A DNA stretch of 64,000 nucleotides. Origin: Rana temporaria. Lineage: Eukaryota > Chordata > Amphibia > Anura > Ranidae. The stretch's first letter is position 1, and every line of letters starts with the position of its first letter. Below are positions 31,561 through 44,091 of this stretch, in pieces. The stretch covers positions 112,974,614 to 113,038,613 of the forward strand of contig NC_053495.1 of the NCBI RefSeq assembly GCF_905171775.1. The letters are read 5' to 3'. A program made the translations under genes and the position numbers. The notes beneath the pieces are model-generated. The model did no database searches and had not been told where the DNA came from. It was given only the letters and a program-made list of their open reading frames with translations.

Positions 31561-32899
31561 GGCCCAAGGAGCTGACCCTGTAAGCCGACAAAACTAGAGC
31601 CAATCCTCTGAGCACAAGGGCGACCTAACTGGTGGACTTATACAAGGGGTGACGTGCATAACAGCCCGGACCAAAGAGTGTGAAGTAATCGACCTTTGGA
31701 AGCAAGGCCGAGATCGGATCCTTGATATAACTTAAGGCTAGCTCCGTCTCCTTTCCAAATGTAGGAAGGCAGGAATTTTACCTTTGACAAACTTCCACGG
31801 ATGCCACCATCTGGTTTCACACCAGGAACATGGGCCTTCCAGACCGTAGGCTATCTGGTCCTGGAGGCCAGCTCTCTTGTATGAATCAAGGGAATTGCCG
31901 CTGATTCTGAAAGCCCCGATCCTCGAGAATGTGGTCTATAATAGCCAGACCCTTAATTCACCTGTTGCAAGGCAGAATGTAATACCCCCTGCAAAGTAGG
32001 CCTGGACAAGATGTAAGGGACTGTGGGTCCTCTACTACCACCCTTACTGTTCCTGCACCGAGAGGTCGTCAGGGTTATGCCGGAGTAATCAGGCCAGCTT
32101 CCGTTCTCCTCTAAATGTTGCATAGAAGCCACAAAAGTCGCGGCACTGGGGGGAGAGACACAACCAGTGACAACTGGTCCCCCCCCTCGGATTAAAAACA
32201 CATCTGCCCCGCATGCGGGTGGATCCTTTATCCTTGACCCCAAGCCTGTACGCCAATACATCTTATGTACAGGGTACTATTTCTGTGACATTTGGTCAGG
32301 AAAACAGTCGGGGTGTAGAGGTCATTCTCCCGGAGACACTTGTTGACGGCTCCAGCGAATCGCCTGCCAATTCTGCATTTCATGAAATGACGAATGCCAA
32401 TAGGCAAGGCACAAGCTCCTCCTTGGTAAATTAAGTAAATCACTAGTATGGCATAGTCTGATTGTACTCTGACAGAACCAACCTGCCACCTGAACGTTCA
32501 GGCCCCTAAGCCAGATGCTCCATCGGTAGCTCTAGCTGACAGATAAGGCTCCCTTGGAGCTTGACTACTTCCCCTGGGCCATGGTCTCTTCCTGACCTGG
32601 CAAACCCTTTTAGTTAAGAATCACCAAGAGGAATTCCAGCATATCTCTGGGACCGGCTTCTTTGGATAATGCTAGGTCAAGATCCACTCTTTCTAGGCCG
32701 ACAAAATACTGTTTATAACAGCCCTGAATAAAAGTTAGTATAGGGAACTGTCTTGAATGAAGCCAGCATCTTCCCTATTGCCTTAATCAAAAGGCCAAAA
32801 GTAAGGAACTGTTCCTTGCCGTGACCCCATAGACCAGTTTTCTTATAGCGATGGTCTTGTCTGAGGCCAAAACTCTCCTTTTTGGACTGTGCCAAACAT

Positions 32900-33200
32900 A
32901 CCCAGCTTCTTGTCAAATGAAAGAATGTATCTTTAGAGTTCCAGATACTTGACCATGCTGGACACCCTTAGGTCCAGCCATGCTACTGACTGACCCATCA
33001 GCAGGAGTTTGCTTCGGTATGCCATTACTGCTATACCCTGGGCCTACAGACCTGCTAGAGGCGGGCCCTAGCACCCTGACAACCCAGGCACGGAGGCTAA
33101 CCCAAAAGGGCAAGACCACCAACTGGAGATAGTGCTGTTCCCCTGCGAAACGCAGACAACCTCTGCAGACCCAAGTAAATAAACACATATGCAACTGGCT
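32900..33200 (-). pseudogene. DIRS-3 reverse transcriptase remnant
   Basis: CLRFAGEQHYLQLVVLPFWV aligns with the RT block around FVALPFGL in DIRS-1 and DIRS-2. The YLDD box is not preserved. Confidence 0.6.
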
Positions 33201-33479
33201 CCCCATGTGTGTATGTGGCAAGTGTTAAAGCCATATGCCTCAATGGAAGTGTGTGTACATGGCAGCGTGTGTTCCTGGAAGCATGAATTCATATAAATAT
33301 GTTTTAAGAAAAACATGCATATAGCATGTGTGCTCTGGAACAAGCATCTTGCAAGCAAGCATGCGATATAAACGTGTTATGCAACAATGTGCAACATGAA
33401 CCCATGCAGACACGTATTTCTATGCAAACACAAGGAATCCTGTATTGCTTAATTAGGCCGCCATGTACAACTTTAAAGT

Positions 33480-34520
33480 AATCATGCATCCTTATGCGAT
33501 TCAGCATCTTCCATGCGATCAACATCTTATGCATTTTAAGCACTACTGTGCGGACAAGAACCCTTGTGTGACCAAGGACTCTTGTGTGACCAAGCACCCC
33601 TGTGCGATCCAGCATCCTTATGCACTCAAGCATCTTAATGCGACTTTAGGCATTTCTGTGAAACAAGCCTCTCTATGTGATCAAGTATCCTTGGGTAATC
33701 CAGGACGCTGTTGATCCGACAACCATGTGTGATCCAGCTTATTTTTGCATTCAAGCATCTTTAAGCGATCTTTAGGCATTCTTGTAGAAACAAGCCTCTC
33801 TGTGCGACCAAAATATCCTCGAGTAATCAAGGACTTGGGTGATCGGGTAATCATGTGTGATTCAGCATTTTTATGCCTTCAAGCCTCTTTATGCGATTCT
33901 AGGCATTTCTGTGGAAACAAGCCTCTTTGTGTGACCAAATATCCTTGGGGAATCAAGGGCTTGGGTGATCAGGTAATCATGTGTGATTCCAGCATTTTTA
34001 TGCCTTCGAGCCTCTTTATGCGATTCTAGGCATTTCTGTGGAAACAAGCCTCTTTGTGTGACAAAATATCCTTGGGGAATCAAGGACTTGGGTGATCAGG
34101 TAATCATGTGTGATTCCAGCATTTTTATGCATACAAGCATCTTTATGCGAACTTAGGCACTTCTGTGGAAACAAGCCTCTCTGTGTGACCAAATATCCTT
34201 GGGTAATCCAGGACGCAGATGATCAGGTAACCATGTGTGATGCAGCATCTTTTTTGCATCCAAGCAACTTTATGCGATTTTAGGCATTTCTGTGGAAACA
34301 AACCACTTCTGTGTGACCAAACATCCTTGGGTAATCAAGGATTTGGGTGATCAGGTAACCATGTGTGTGTGATCCAGCATTTTTATACATACAAACGTCT
34401 TTATGCGATTTTAGGCCTTTCTGTGGAAACAAGTCTCTCTGTGTGACCCAATATCCTTGGGTAATCCAGGACTTGAGTGATCAGGTAACTAGCATCTTTA
34501 TGCACTCAAGCATTTCTATG
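33480..34520. repeat. 127-bp tandem satellite in DIRS-3
   Basis: TTTCTGTGGAAACAAGCCTC or variants recur at about 33649, 33777, 33903, 34029, 34157, 34284 and 34409, spacings of 125-128 bp. Each unit also has CCTTGGGTAATC, GATCAGGTAATCATGTGTG and a TTTATGCGATT motif. About eight copies, with shorter related ATGCGATCCAGCATC units on the left edge. Confidence 0.9.
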
Positions 34521-36540
34521 CAACTCTAACAAACATGCAACACCATACAGACAGAAACATGTATCCTTATGCGATCCACAATAAAACATGCTTTGTTACT
34601 TGTTTTTATCCCACATGCATTCCAAACTCATGTATCTTATGCAACATGTGGACTGGTAAAAAGGAAGTTATCCTCTGTAGATGTGCGTTTCCTCAATTAA
34701 GAGACGTTAGCAATGTGTACCAGCAACTGTGCATCCCTCAGATGTGCATTTGGTTAGCCTGAAGCCGACACCAGGCTGATGACCATATGGAGGTCTTACT
34801 AGCCACCTATAGGAAAACCTCTCTTTACACTCTAAGGAGAAGATAGAGGCTTTGGCCGAGTAGGCAGAGGGAAATTATATGCAGCATGAATCTCTGAAAA
34901 GACTGCAGGTGCAATCAGAACCTGTAGAGCTATTGATAGCTTCTCCTCGTTAGGCTGCAGCTCCTGTCTCCTGTCCTCTGACAGTGAACCTTCATCCCCA
35001 GCTCTTCTAATCCCTTTGTTTAAGGATTAAAGCAGGAAAAGGGACACACCCTGCTTTTTTTTTTTTTTTTTTCTCTTTTTTTTTTTTTTTTGCTTCTTGT
35101 GAGGATGCTGCGAACATAGCAGTTAACCTCTTGTAGAACAACAAATGTGATGCAAAAAACAAAACACATGCAGAGTGGCTGCAATGTTGGGGGAGGCTGC
35201 ATTGATTGCCTGACAGGTCTGATGGCTCAATCTGTGAGCTGTCTCTACAGGGGAGAATAAGGGGCCACCAGGTTCAGGTGGCGATTCCTTTTTATATTCC
35301 TACCCCTGACCTTATTCAATGGGGAGACCAAAGTCCTAAGCTAAAAGCAGAGGAGCTTAACCCAGGTGCATCAACAGCTGAACATAGTCTGGCAGCAACA
35401 ATGCCTGCTAATCTGCACAGCTAGATGCGGAGTAGGCGTCTTAGATGAATCTGTATCCAACTCACACAAGGTGCTTGCGTTTGTGTCCCCCTAGCTTTAC
35501 AGAGCTCTGACGTCTGGGCCTTTTTGAAGAGCCCTCTCTGCGACTGCACTGAGCCGGTGAGCACGTGCGACATGGTAGAGCCTGAAGCTGAGGAAGTGGG
35601 ACGCACAATAGACCAGCTAACACTTAAGCTTCCGTCTTTGGAAAGCATGGTAAGCGAAAACATCAGGCATGTCTTTTACTGCCCATAGTAGTGGAAAAAC
35701 AGATAAGACTTGCAGCTACTCATGGAAGACAATGCTTTGCATAGGATTAAGGGCATTTTTTTTTTTTTTTTTTATGTACCAGCCCCTTCAAGGGGAGATA
35801 TATTGGTACTACAGACATCCTGTCTGAACAGACATAGTGGCCCAGGCTACATGCCGGCTAGGGGAGGTATATGGGTGCCCTGAGCCATCCCGTCTCAAAA
35901 GACATTGTGGTTTACATTGCCCATGCATAAAAACATAATATAGGCGAGACCCATAGTCCCCTACAGAAGACCTACTGTCGAACCAAGTCCCGTAGGTCCC
36001 TCTCTTACCTTTCCACGCTGCAGGGTATTGCCAAGCAAGAGGCCCAATCTTCCCCCTTCACCGTGGGTATAGTCCTAGACCTTCAGGGACCGGGGTCCAT
36101 GGCAGGAACACCACACCCCTGGACCTATATAGCACCCTGGCAGCAGAAAAAACATTTGGTCCTTAGAAGGCACAAAGTTCTGGAACCCAGGATCCAGCCC
36201 TCCGCAGAGAGGCATTATAGGCTAAACCTCGTTCTTCGTACCAAAGCCCGGGTACCGACCACTTTGGCTATGAAGCACCTTGGACGGATCCGGATTTATG
36301 GAGGCTTTTTACATCCAGCATGGATCCCTCCAGTGGAGCTCCTAAGAGCACATGTTAACTCGTGACCAACACCTTAGACACTGATGAAAAAACTGAGGAA
36401 CTCCCAGTAGGGGAGGGGTTATATAGGGAGGGAACTTCCTGTTTAATTGATTACACCAGTGTCCATCACCTGAAGGTAGACTCTATAACCCACATAGTAA
36501 TGAATATGCAGCTCTGTGTCCCGTGATGTACGATAAAGAA

Positions 36541-37184
36541 ATATGTCCAACATAAGTGCCTGAAATTACATTCAAAAATGCTGATCTTCAAACATCAGTA
36601 CCGTGTGTAAAAGGCCTTAGCCTTAGCGGATCTTTACTGCATCGAACACCACAAACAAATAACAATATTTCATACATTTTTTATATTCATAGCAAACTCC
36701 CCCATCCATGTCTCTGTGCTTTATTTTGTTGATAAATCACTTTGAACCCCATATCTCCCCGCCCCCTAGCATTTCTGGCCAGCTTCATCTTGAGTAAGGG
36801 CAAACGATTCATGGAACATTTACTTCCTGGAATCCATCTGCTCTTAGTTCAAGCATGCAGGAGAGTGTGCTTAGCTGAGAAAACCCCTCCTGAAGACTCC
36901 TGGGATGTATGACATAATTTACTTTAACAAGAAACCAGAATGTAACTGAAGAGATGTAAAAAAAAAAAAAAAAAGTTTAAAACAAGCAAATATGATATAC
37001 TTTCCTATCTAATTACTAATGCTAGCAGCATGAGGATTACAATCAATTAATGTTGATTGGGAGAGTGAAGTTCCATTTTTCACTGGCCATAGCCGCTTAG
37101 TTCTTGTTTGATATGCCAGGGGGGTGAAAGTGGAAGAGGAAGCAGGGTGGATGGTCCCTACTGAATTTTGATCAGTGTATTGCT
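36541..37184. other. Noncoding DNA between DIRS-3 and HENMT1 exon C
   Basis: AT-rich, with an A-run at 36960. No exon could be recognised on either strand. Confidence 0.4.
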
Positions 37185-37995
37185 AGCTTCAAGTGGAACT
37201 TTAGGCAGAAAATTAGGTCCTTATAGATCACTTTAGGCTGGCCCCTTTTGCAGGTATGGCTATGTAGATCATTTAAAAAAAGTAGTGCACAGTCTCACCC
37301 CGCTATGCACATACTCAGTTGCTCTCTATTCTTGGCACCGTGCCTAAAATGAGAGACACTAGAGGCAGATCAGCTTCTAGAGTCAGAATTTACTGTTGCT
37401 GAAGGGGGAAGAAACTAACAGGAATCACACAGACGGTGCGGAGGGATTACAGATTAGGAAGGGAGAAAAGAAAAACAGGAGAGGTGACAGGACAAACTCT
37501 GCTGCCAGGAAGTCACAAAAGAGTTAAACTTACAGGGATCCTATTTTATCTTACTTCTCCGATTCTCTCTCCTTTCTGCCTGGCAGTCAGTGAAATTCAG
37601 AACAGTAAAGATTCTGTCAGTCTTCCTCAACAACTGAGACAAGACATACAATAAAGGCTGGAAATGTACATATTCTAATTACAGAAAGTGACAAACATTT
37701 TGAGACCAAGGATAGGGAGAGAGGTTTCCAATAAGGAGGCGACTCTGGGCTTCAGCAAAATGGAGGCATCCAGCAAGAAGAAGCAGGAGCAATGCTGGAG
37801 GAAATTTACAGCACACACCAATTTTGGTAGCCAAAAAAATAAAGTGGAATGTATGTTCTTTTGTTAATGTTTTTTAATTGTTATCAAACCGTTATGGCAA
37901 AATATCTTCTTTAACCGTTATAATTAAAATAATGTATTAAATGTAACCGTTTTAGAAAACTGTTAAGACAGTGGGTTTAGTTCCGCTTTAAATCA
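37185..37995. repeat. Possible MITE with weak terminal repeats
   Basis: The left edge TTCAAGTGGAACTTTAGGC and the right edge (inverse TTTAAAGCGGAACTAAACCC) are similar but imperfect inverted repeats. Noncoding interior. Tentative. Confidence 0.4.
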
Positions 37996-38117
37996 AGATA
38001 GTAGAATACCTCTATAAACATCAACCAAAATGAGAGTCTCTCTGCCATACTAGCTAAATCAAAAGTTCATTGGGGAATAAATTTAGACAGACTAAAAGCA
38101 TACAATGAAAATCTTAC

Positions 38118-38300
38118 CAACTCTGAAATTCTTCTCGGCTCCACTCAAACTTGTGATCTGGGTGCCTGAACTTTTGAGTTTTGGGAAGCAGGATATTAAA
38201 ATCTGCATTAGGAGTGGTGATCACTGCTGCTTTAGGGGCCATGAAGCCAAACAGGACATCCACTAGTTTATCTAAGTCATCAACTTCCAAATGTTCAATC
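38118..38300 (-). CDS. HENMT1: HENMT1 exon C (methyltransferase core)
   Basis: HENMT1 adds a 2'-O-methyl group to the 3' end of piRNAs in germ cells using S-adenosylmethionine and a divalent metal. This 183-bp exon follows a TTTTAAG acceptor (38302-38301) and ends at a GTAAGA donor (38117-38116). Translation gives IEHLEVDDLDKLVDVLFGFM, then a segment with ITTPNADFN, and DHKFEWSREEFQSW. IEH supplies a metal-binding Glu and His, and the His in DHKFEW is a further ligand. Entry phase (one base completing the split codon) and exit phase (two bases, TG) fit the neighbouring exons. Residue spacing is as in the human protein plus one residue. No stop or shift; the gene appears functional here. Confidence 0.93.
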
Positions 38301-38599
38301 CTTAAAATAAAAATAATGAATGTTTTCCAAAGTTTACTACTAAAAAATATTCTTAGAGTTTCATCAGTAATCTGTTGAATACACAGTCTACAGTGTAAAT
38401 TCCATCTCCACAAAGGTGTAGTGAGATTTCTGAAACCATGAACACGTCTTAAACGCTTTTCCTCCTGGCAGCAGCCTCTTGGCAAAAAAAACAATGGATG
38501 CATATAAATGTGCGTACATACGTTTATGAGCATCAAGTGCTTGGCTGTTAATTAACGGGCAGATTAATAATTTATTTCAGCCATTGAAATTATATTCAA

Positions 38600-39180
38600 G
38601 GATTGACCAAGTCAAAAAATTAGGAGAGGAGAGGAGGGGCGTTTTTCCCCGTAGAGTATGCAAATTAGCTAGATACGCGAATTCCCGAACGTACGCGCGG
38701 TCGACGCAGTGAAGTTACGACGTTTACCTTAGGTTTGCGCGGCGTAAAGTTGCCCCTGCTAAATGAGGGGCAACCAATGTTAAGTATGGCCGTCGTTCCC
38801 GCGTCCAAAATTTTAAATTTACGTTGTTTGTGTAAGTCGTCTGTGAATGGGGCTGGACGCCATTTACGTTCACGTCGAAACCAATGACGTCCTTGCGACG
38901 TCATTTGGAGCAATGCACCCTGGGATATTTTCCGGACGGCGCATGCGCAGTACGTTCGACGCGGAAACACGCTTAATTTGAACGCTCCACGCCCCCTACC
39001 CGGCTAATTTGAATTAGGCGGGCTTGCGCCGGGTGATTTACGCTACGCCGCCGCAACTTTACAGGCAAGTGCTTTGTGAATAAAGCACTTGCCTGTAAAA
39101 CTTGCGGCGGCGTAACGTAAATGACATACGTTACACCGCCGCAGAGGTACGCCGGATCTACGAGAATCTGGCCCTCCATG
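38600..39180. repeat. CpG-rich interspersed repeat in HENMT1 intron
   Basis: Markedly more CpG than its surroundings (many GGCGTA, CGCCGC and ACGTC words). Bases ~39047-39076 and ~39083-39112 form an inverted repeat around AAGTGCTTTGTGAATAAAG. No coding potential. Class not known. Confidence 0.6.
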
Positions 39181-39799
39181 TGTAGGTGCTAGTAAACTTG
39201 TGGCTCAGGGTGTGGGAGAACTTGACCAAACTGGTATCTTGTAGTCATGTATAAGTATTTGGATATAAATCCACATACAGCAGTAAGTGGTCACAAATTC
39301 CCACTATAAGCGTGTTCAATACAGTATCAATAGTGCCTAAAAATGGCCCATGGATACCAGACCAAATTATTAAATGGGTAAGTAGACAGTCCCTTTGAAT
39401 ATAGAGGTGAATGGAATATCTGAATGCTTAAATACTGCACTTACCACACAGGGGGGACCTTTTGTTGGGGCTCAAGTTGGTATTGCCGCATACATAGGGG
39501 AAAAGTGTGCCCCCCCTTTGGTGCTACACCCCTGTGTACAGCTTTCCTAGCTGTGTGTGGCCATTGAAATTATGCTCATGCGCTTGATGGGCCTAGTGTT
39601 AATGCAGGTTTACACACGTTTATACACGTCAAGTGTTTTTTCTGCCTAAACGCTGCTGCTCTGGCACAAGTTGGCAGTGTTTTTTTTTTTCTGCCTCTAA
39701 ACGGCTATGTGTGCATGGACAAATTGGAAGAGAATCAAAACTGTCATTTGCCTCCTCCAACACATGTAAAAACAAAAAAACAAAAACAAAACAACTTAC

Positions 39800-39934
39800 A
39801 GCTCGACACATGATATCAGGTCAAACCCAAGAAGAGCAGGGTCCTTTTCACACACAGAGCCCTTGTATAATATTAGAGTTAATGGCCTTTCCATGGGTTC
39901 CAGGTAATGGGTAGGAAGGGGAGTAAGAGTATGC
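39800..39934 (-). CDS. HENMT1: HENMT1 exon B
   Basis: A 135-bp exon with acceptor TTTTTAG (39936-39935) and donor GTAAGT (39799-39798). One base finishes the codon begun in exon A, 44 codons follow, and two bases (CT) are completed by the G of exon C. The product includes PMERPLTLILYKGSV, EKDPALLGFDLISCVE. It matches the HENMT1 stretch that human HENMT1 renders as LTITLYHGSV...LLGFDLITCIEL. The last Glu is the first metal ligand of the E-x-x-E-H motif, which is therefore split between exons B and C. Phase agreement across three exons argues strongly for a real gene. Confidence 0.94.
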
Positions 39935-39949
39935 CTAAAAATAATACAG

Positions 39950-40430
39950 AAATATTTATTCATTAAGAGCTGTTAAAGCAGAGTTCCAAACTTTTGTTTA
40001 TTGAAAGTCAGCAGCTACAAAAAGTGCTGACTTTTAATAAACAGACACTTACCTGTTCCACGGTCCAGCGATGTGGCTGCCTGGAGCATTGCTCCTCTCC
40101 TTGGCGCCACCATTGCCACTCTGGGCACCCGGCCCTGACAGCTTTCGGCTTCACGGCTGGGCACACACTGCGCATGCGTGAGTCGCGGTGCGCTCTCGGA
40201 GTGGACAGGCGATCTCCTGGGACCTGTCACATGTCCCAGGAGATCGCCTAGAGGGAGGTGCCGCCTAGAAGCAGAGGAGCGTCACCTAGGCAGCCTGTAG
40301 GTGGCAGTGGCACATGAAGTCCCACTCCTAAGGAAGCCCCCACCAAAAATAATTACATGCCAAATGTGGCATGTAAGGGAGTGATGAGTGCTTAAAGTGG
40401 AAGTCACTTTTGGGTGGAACATCCTGTGCT
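39950..40430. repeat. MITE-like repeat in the long HENMT1 intron
   Basis: Starts TTAAAGCAGAGTTCC and ends with an imperfect inverse (AAGTGGAAGTCAC...GGAAC). An internal palindrome at 40207-40250 (CAGGCGATCTCCTGGGAC and inverse). Noncoding. Confidence 0.5.
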
Positions 40431-40993
40431 CAGTTTTGTAATATACTGTGATAGAGCTGCACGATTCTGGGAAAAATGAAAATCACAATTTTTTTGCTTA
40501 GAATAAAGATCACAATTCTCTCACGATTCTTGTGGTGCAACATCATCTTCACATTATACAAAAAAATTGGCTAACTTTACCGTTTAATGAATTTAAAAAA
40601 ACAAAAGTGTATTTTTTTCCCCAAAAAAAAATGCATTTGAAAGACCGCTGCGCAAATACAGTGTGACATGAAATATTGCAACAACCACCATTTTATTCTC
40701 TAGGGTCTCTGCTAAAAAAAAAAAAAAAAAATCTAAGTAATTTTCTAGCAAAACATTTTTTGTACTCACCATAAAATCCTTTTCTCTGAAGTCCATGGAC
40801 AGACACCGCTTCCTTATACTCTTGACTGTAGGGTTATGTTCCGTCTATTAGGAGAGGACTATGCAGACATGTAAATGGTTAAAACATTTAAAACTTTAGC
40901 AAAGCTGAAACAGCCCCGCCCAGGGGGCGGTCCCTTTGGTCATAACCCCTCTCATTGCACTGAGCAGCTCAGTTCGTCAAAAAGCAAACAAAC

Positions 40994-41757
40994 TAGGGTT
41001 GTCCCGATACCACTTTTTTAGGACCGAGTACAAGTACCGATACTTTCTTTCATGTACTCACCGATACCGAATACCAATACTTTTTTTTAAATGCAGCTTT
41101 GTGTCTCCCCCCAAATGCAGCTTTGTGTCTCCCCCAAATGCAGCCGTGTGTCTCCCAAATTCAGCTTTGTGTCTCCCCCCCAAATGCAGCCGTCTGTCTC
41201 CCAAATTCAGATTTGTCTGTGTCTCCCCCCAAATGCAGCCTTGTGTAGGTCTCTTCCCCCCCCCCCGCCATCTAGTTGTTTGGCGCTCAGGGAACAAAAC
41301 AGCTTTCATTTGAATAGCTGTGTGTTCCCCGCCGCGCCTCGTCATATATAGCCCCTCCCCCTTGTCCAGGCACTTTGATAGACAGATCACCCGTCCAATC
41401 CTGGGTGATCTGTCTATCAAAGTGCCTAGACAAGGGGGAGGGGTTATGATGGCGCGCGGCGGGGAACACACAGCTATTCAAATGAAAGCCGTTATGTTCC
41501 CTGAGTGCCGAACAACTAGACGGCGGCAACGGCAGCAGCTCTCCTCCAGTGGCGGAGACCCGAGGACTGCTCTGCTCTCCGCCTTCCTCTCCGCCCCCTC
41601 AGTCTCCTCTCCGACCGCTCCCCACCCCCTCTCAGAGAAAAAAAAAAAAAAAATATCGGGGGAAGCATCGGGAGCATTTGCGCAAATACAAGTATTCGCA
41701 CAAATGCTCAGTATCGGTCTCGATACCGATACTAGTATCGGTATCGGGACAACCCTA
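40994..41757. mobile_element. hAT-type foldback MITE with internal minisatellite
   Basis: Termini TAGGGTTGTCCCGATACC and its inverse. Flanks share ACAAAC (40988-40993, 41760-41765), an eroded 8-bp hAT duplication. Inside are a 23-26-bp minisatellite (41090-41250, GTGTCTCCCCCCAAATGCAGC) and a ~250-bp palindrome centred near 41396. No transposase. Confidence 0.72.
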
Positions 41758-41925
41758 GTACAAACTCAAAAAAAAGGAGTGGGTGCTGTGTCCGTCCATG
41801 GACTTCAGAGAAAAGGATTTTACGGTGAGTACAAAAATCCTATTTTCTCTTTCGTCCATGGACGGACACAGCTTCCTTATACTCCTGACTGTAGGGACGT
41901 CCCCAAGCAGTGTCAGAAACGAGGG

Positions 41926-42966
41926 GTGGAGGAGCCACAACATGGCACCGAGTGAGGAATGAGGAGTAGCACGAGGTGGTGAGCTCCTGTAGGCTCCTCC
42001 AGGCAGAATATATTTGAGAGCTAAAATTCTCAAACAGGAATGAGCCCACGCCGCACTTAGAAACCATTTGACCTACCTGACTGGGGATCATGTCCGACCG
42101 GAGAGTCCGCTCTGCGGGACTGGATGGAGGAAAGCAGGGGACAATTCTCTTGCAAGGGCTCCTGGGAATCAGTGACGGCGGTGCCGAGGGCGCTCATGTG
42201 CTACTGAGCGGGGCTGAAGCCGAGACACCGCGTCCATAGCAGGAGGAGCCGGAGATCTGAGTTGGAGCAGAGAGGGGCTTGGTCGGACGGAGCCAGCAAC
42301 TGGAGGAATGGCAGGTTGTAAAATACATTGAAATGCATGCAATGAGAACTGTTCACAGATGGAGGAGGTGAGGGAAAGCTGGTGGAGAGGAATGCTGGTG
42401 GATAAGTACTAAAAGCCACCTAAAATTCTTTAATGAATATAGATCCCTCTGCCTCCTTCTCGGTTTAAAATACAGAGCTATATGTGTCTTATTCTGCATG
42501 CCTGTCGGTGTACCCGCTTGTAGATGTGTATACTTGTCTGCACTCCAGTTATAGACATTTGTATGCTGATTTAAGTATTGATATACCTTTCCTATATATT
42601 TTTCAAGAGCCATCTGTACATGGGGTCTGTACAATCAAGTGCATATTTTGAAGCTGGGACTGTAATATAAGACCCCAAGTAACAACCTTCATTATCAATT
42701 TAAATAAGAACCAATTGCTCCATATGGACTGACAGTATATGTACATGTGAAGGGATATAGGTACATATACTGGTATAGATAGAAGTGCTCCCTTTTTTTT
42801 GCACCCGCATGTTCGCAGGAGTTATTACATGGTCCATTTGAACAAACAGAGCAACTGACTTACCCCAAAAAAATAATACAGACTGGACTTTCAAATATAT
42901 TCATATACCTAAAGTTGAACTTGTATATGCATTTGAGTGTAAGTTGTAATAAAGGGTACCAGTGGA
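41926..42966 (+). other. Probable L1 5' untranslated region
   Basis: Noncoding sequence between the DIRS-4 left end and the L1 ORF1 start. The exact L1 5' boundary (perhaps 41950-42100) cannot be fixed by eye. Confidence 0.45.
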
Positions 42967-44091
42967 ATGTCCACACGCTGTCGTGCAGCTAAGCAACCAT
43001 CAGGTGGTGGGAAAAGTCAGGCAAACAGGCTTAGAGCCTATTTAACTGTACAGAATATGGACCAAGGAGGTACAATAAAAAGGATATCGGTGCAAGAGGG
43101 GATGAAACAGGGCTCCCCGGACCGAAAAGGTGGGGTGAAAGTGGCAGAGCGGGACCCCCTGGCCCAGGGACGTGGAGGGGGTGGACAAGGGAGATGGAAT
43201 ACAACACCCGGCCGAGAGCAATCCCCTTTAAACTCAAAGCAAAGTAGTAGGACACCTGGAGCAGATTCCAGAGGTGCAGGAGGGGTCAATAGGCTCAGTG
43301 ACCGAGGGGTGGTTACCCCAGATGAGGAGCAAGTAGGGGAAAGTCTGAGCCCCAGAGAAGATGAAAGTACCATTGGAGGAAGGACAAATATAAAATGTAA
43401 TAATGATCTGGAACCAACTAATAATTGAGGTGCTACTGGGGTAACATTCATAAAGAAACTGCAGTCTATTAACCCCCAAAAGGAAGGTCACAATAAGGAT
43501 ACCACCACTGAAATAACCAGCGGGCAAGTAGAGTTGATAGTGGACTGGGACTTAAGAGAACATATAAAGGCATTACCAACAAAGAATGATATAATGTTAC
43601 TCATAAGCGCTGTAGAGTCATTGTGTAAACAGGCGGTGGAAGAGATTAGAGAAGAAGTGGGAGCCTTGGGGCACAGAGTGGAAGAATGGGAGATGGATCA
43701 AGAGGACACTAGACAGGCAGTGGTCGATATTCAATATATGACAAAAAAACATGAAGTGTTGAATTCTATGTTGGACCAAATGGATAACTATGAGAATCGA
43801 GAGCGTAGGCAAAATATACGCATGAGGGGTCTACCGAGGTAGAGCAACAAAATTAACTTCAACCACTAGTTAGTAGGCTATTTCGGTCAATTCTGGGGTC
43901 ATCTGCACCAGAAAAGATTGAAATAGATAGAGTACATCGTGCGCTCTTTCCAGCTCCTCATAATGTAGAAAGACCAAGGGATGTAATCTGCAGAATGCAT
44001 AGATATCCCGTAAAAGAAGCTATCATGAGAGTAGCACGAGAGGGGGCTGGAATTGAAATTGCACTATTTCCAGATCTATCACGTAGAACAC

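Larger units (their letters stand above)
30378..36540 (-). mobile_element. DIRS-3: heavily decayed DIRS element with a satellite array
   Basis: The left end (30378-30750) shows the same hairpin and split direct repeat as DIRS-1, and its terminus is inverted at about 36385-36535. In between, minus-strand fragments align to the recombinase (30801-30986 with FTNSYQVNI; 31302-31559 with LTRELVFLVV) and to the RT (about 32913-33190, FAGEQHYLQLVVLPF). A 127-bp tandem array fills 33480-34520. The leader 35830-36370 resembles DIRS-1. Many stops and indels make this the oldest of the four copies, of the DIRS-1 subfamily. Confidence 0.82.

Noticed and set aside
38600..39180. CpG island promoter for a gene
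   Set aside because: It lies in a HENMT1 intron, contains an inverted repeat, and looks like an interspersed CpG-rich repeat; no exon starts there.
41058..41955. Proteins of 137 and 211 codons in the hAT-type MITE
   Set aside because: Generated by the minisatellite and palindrome; no domain.
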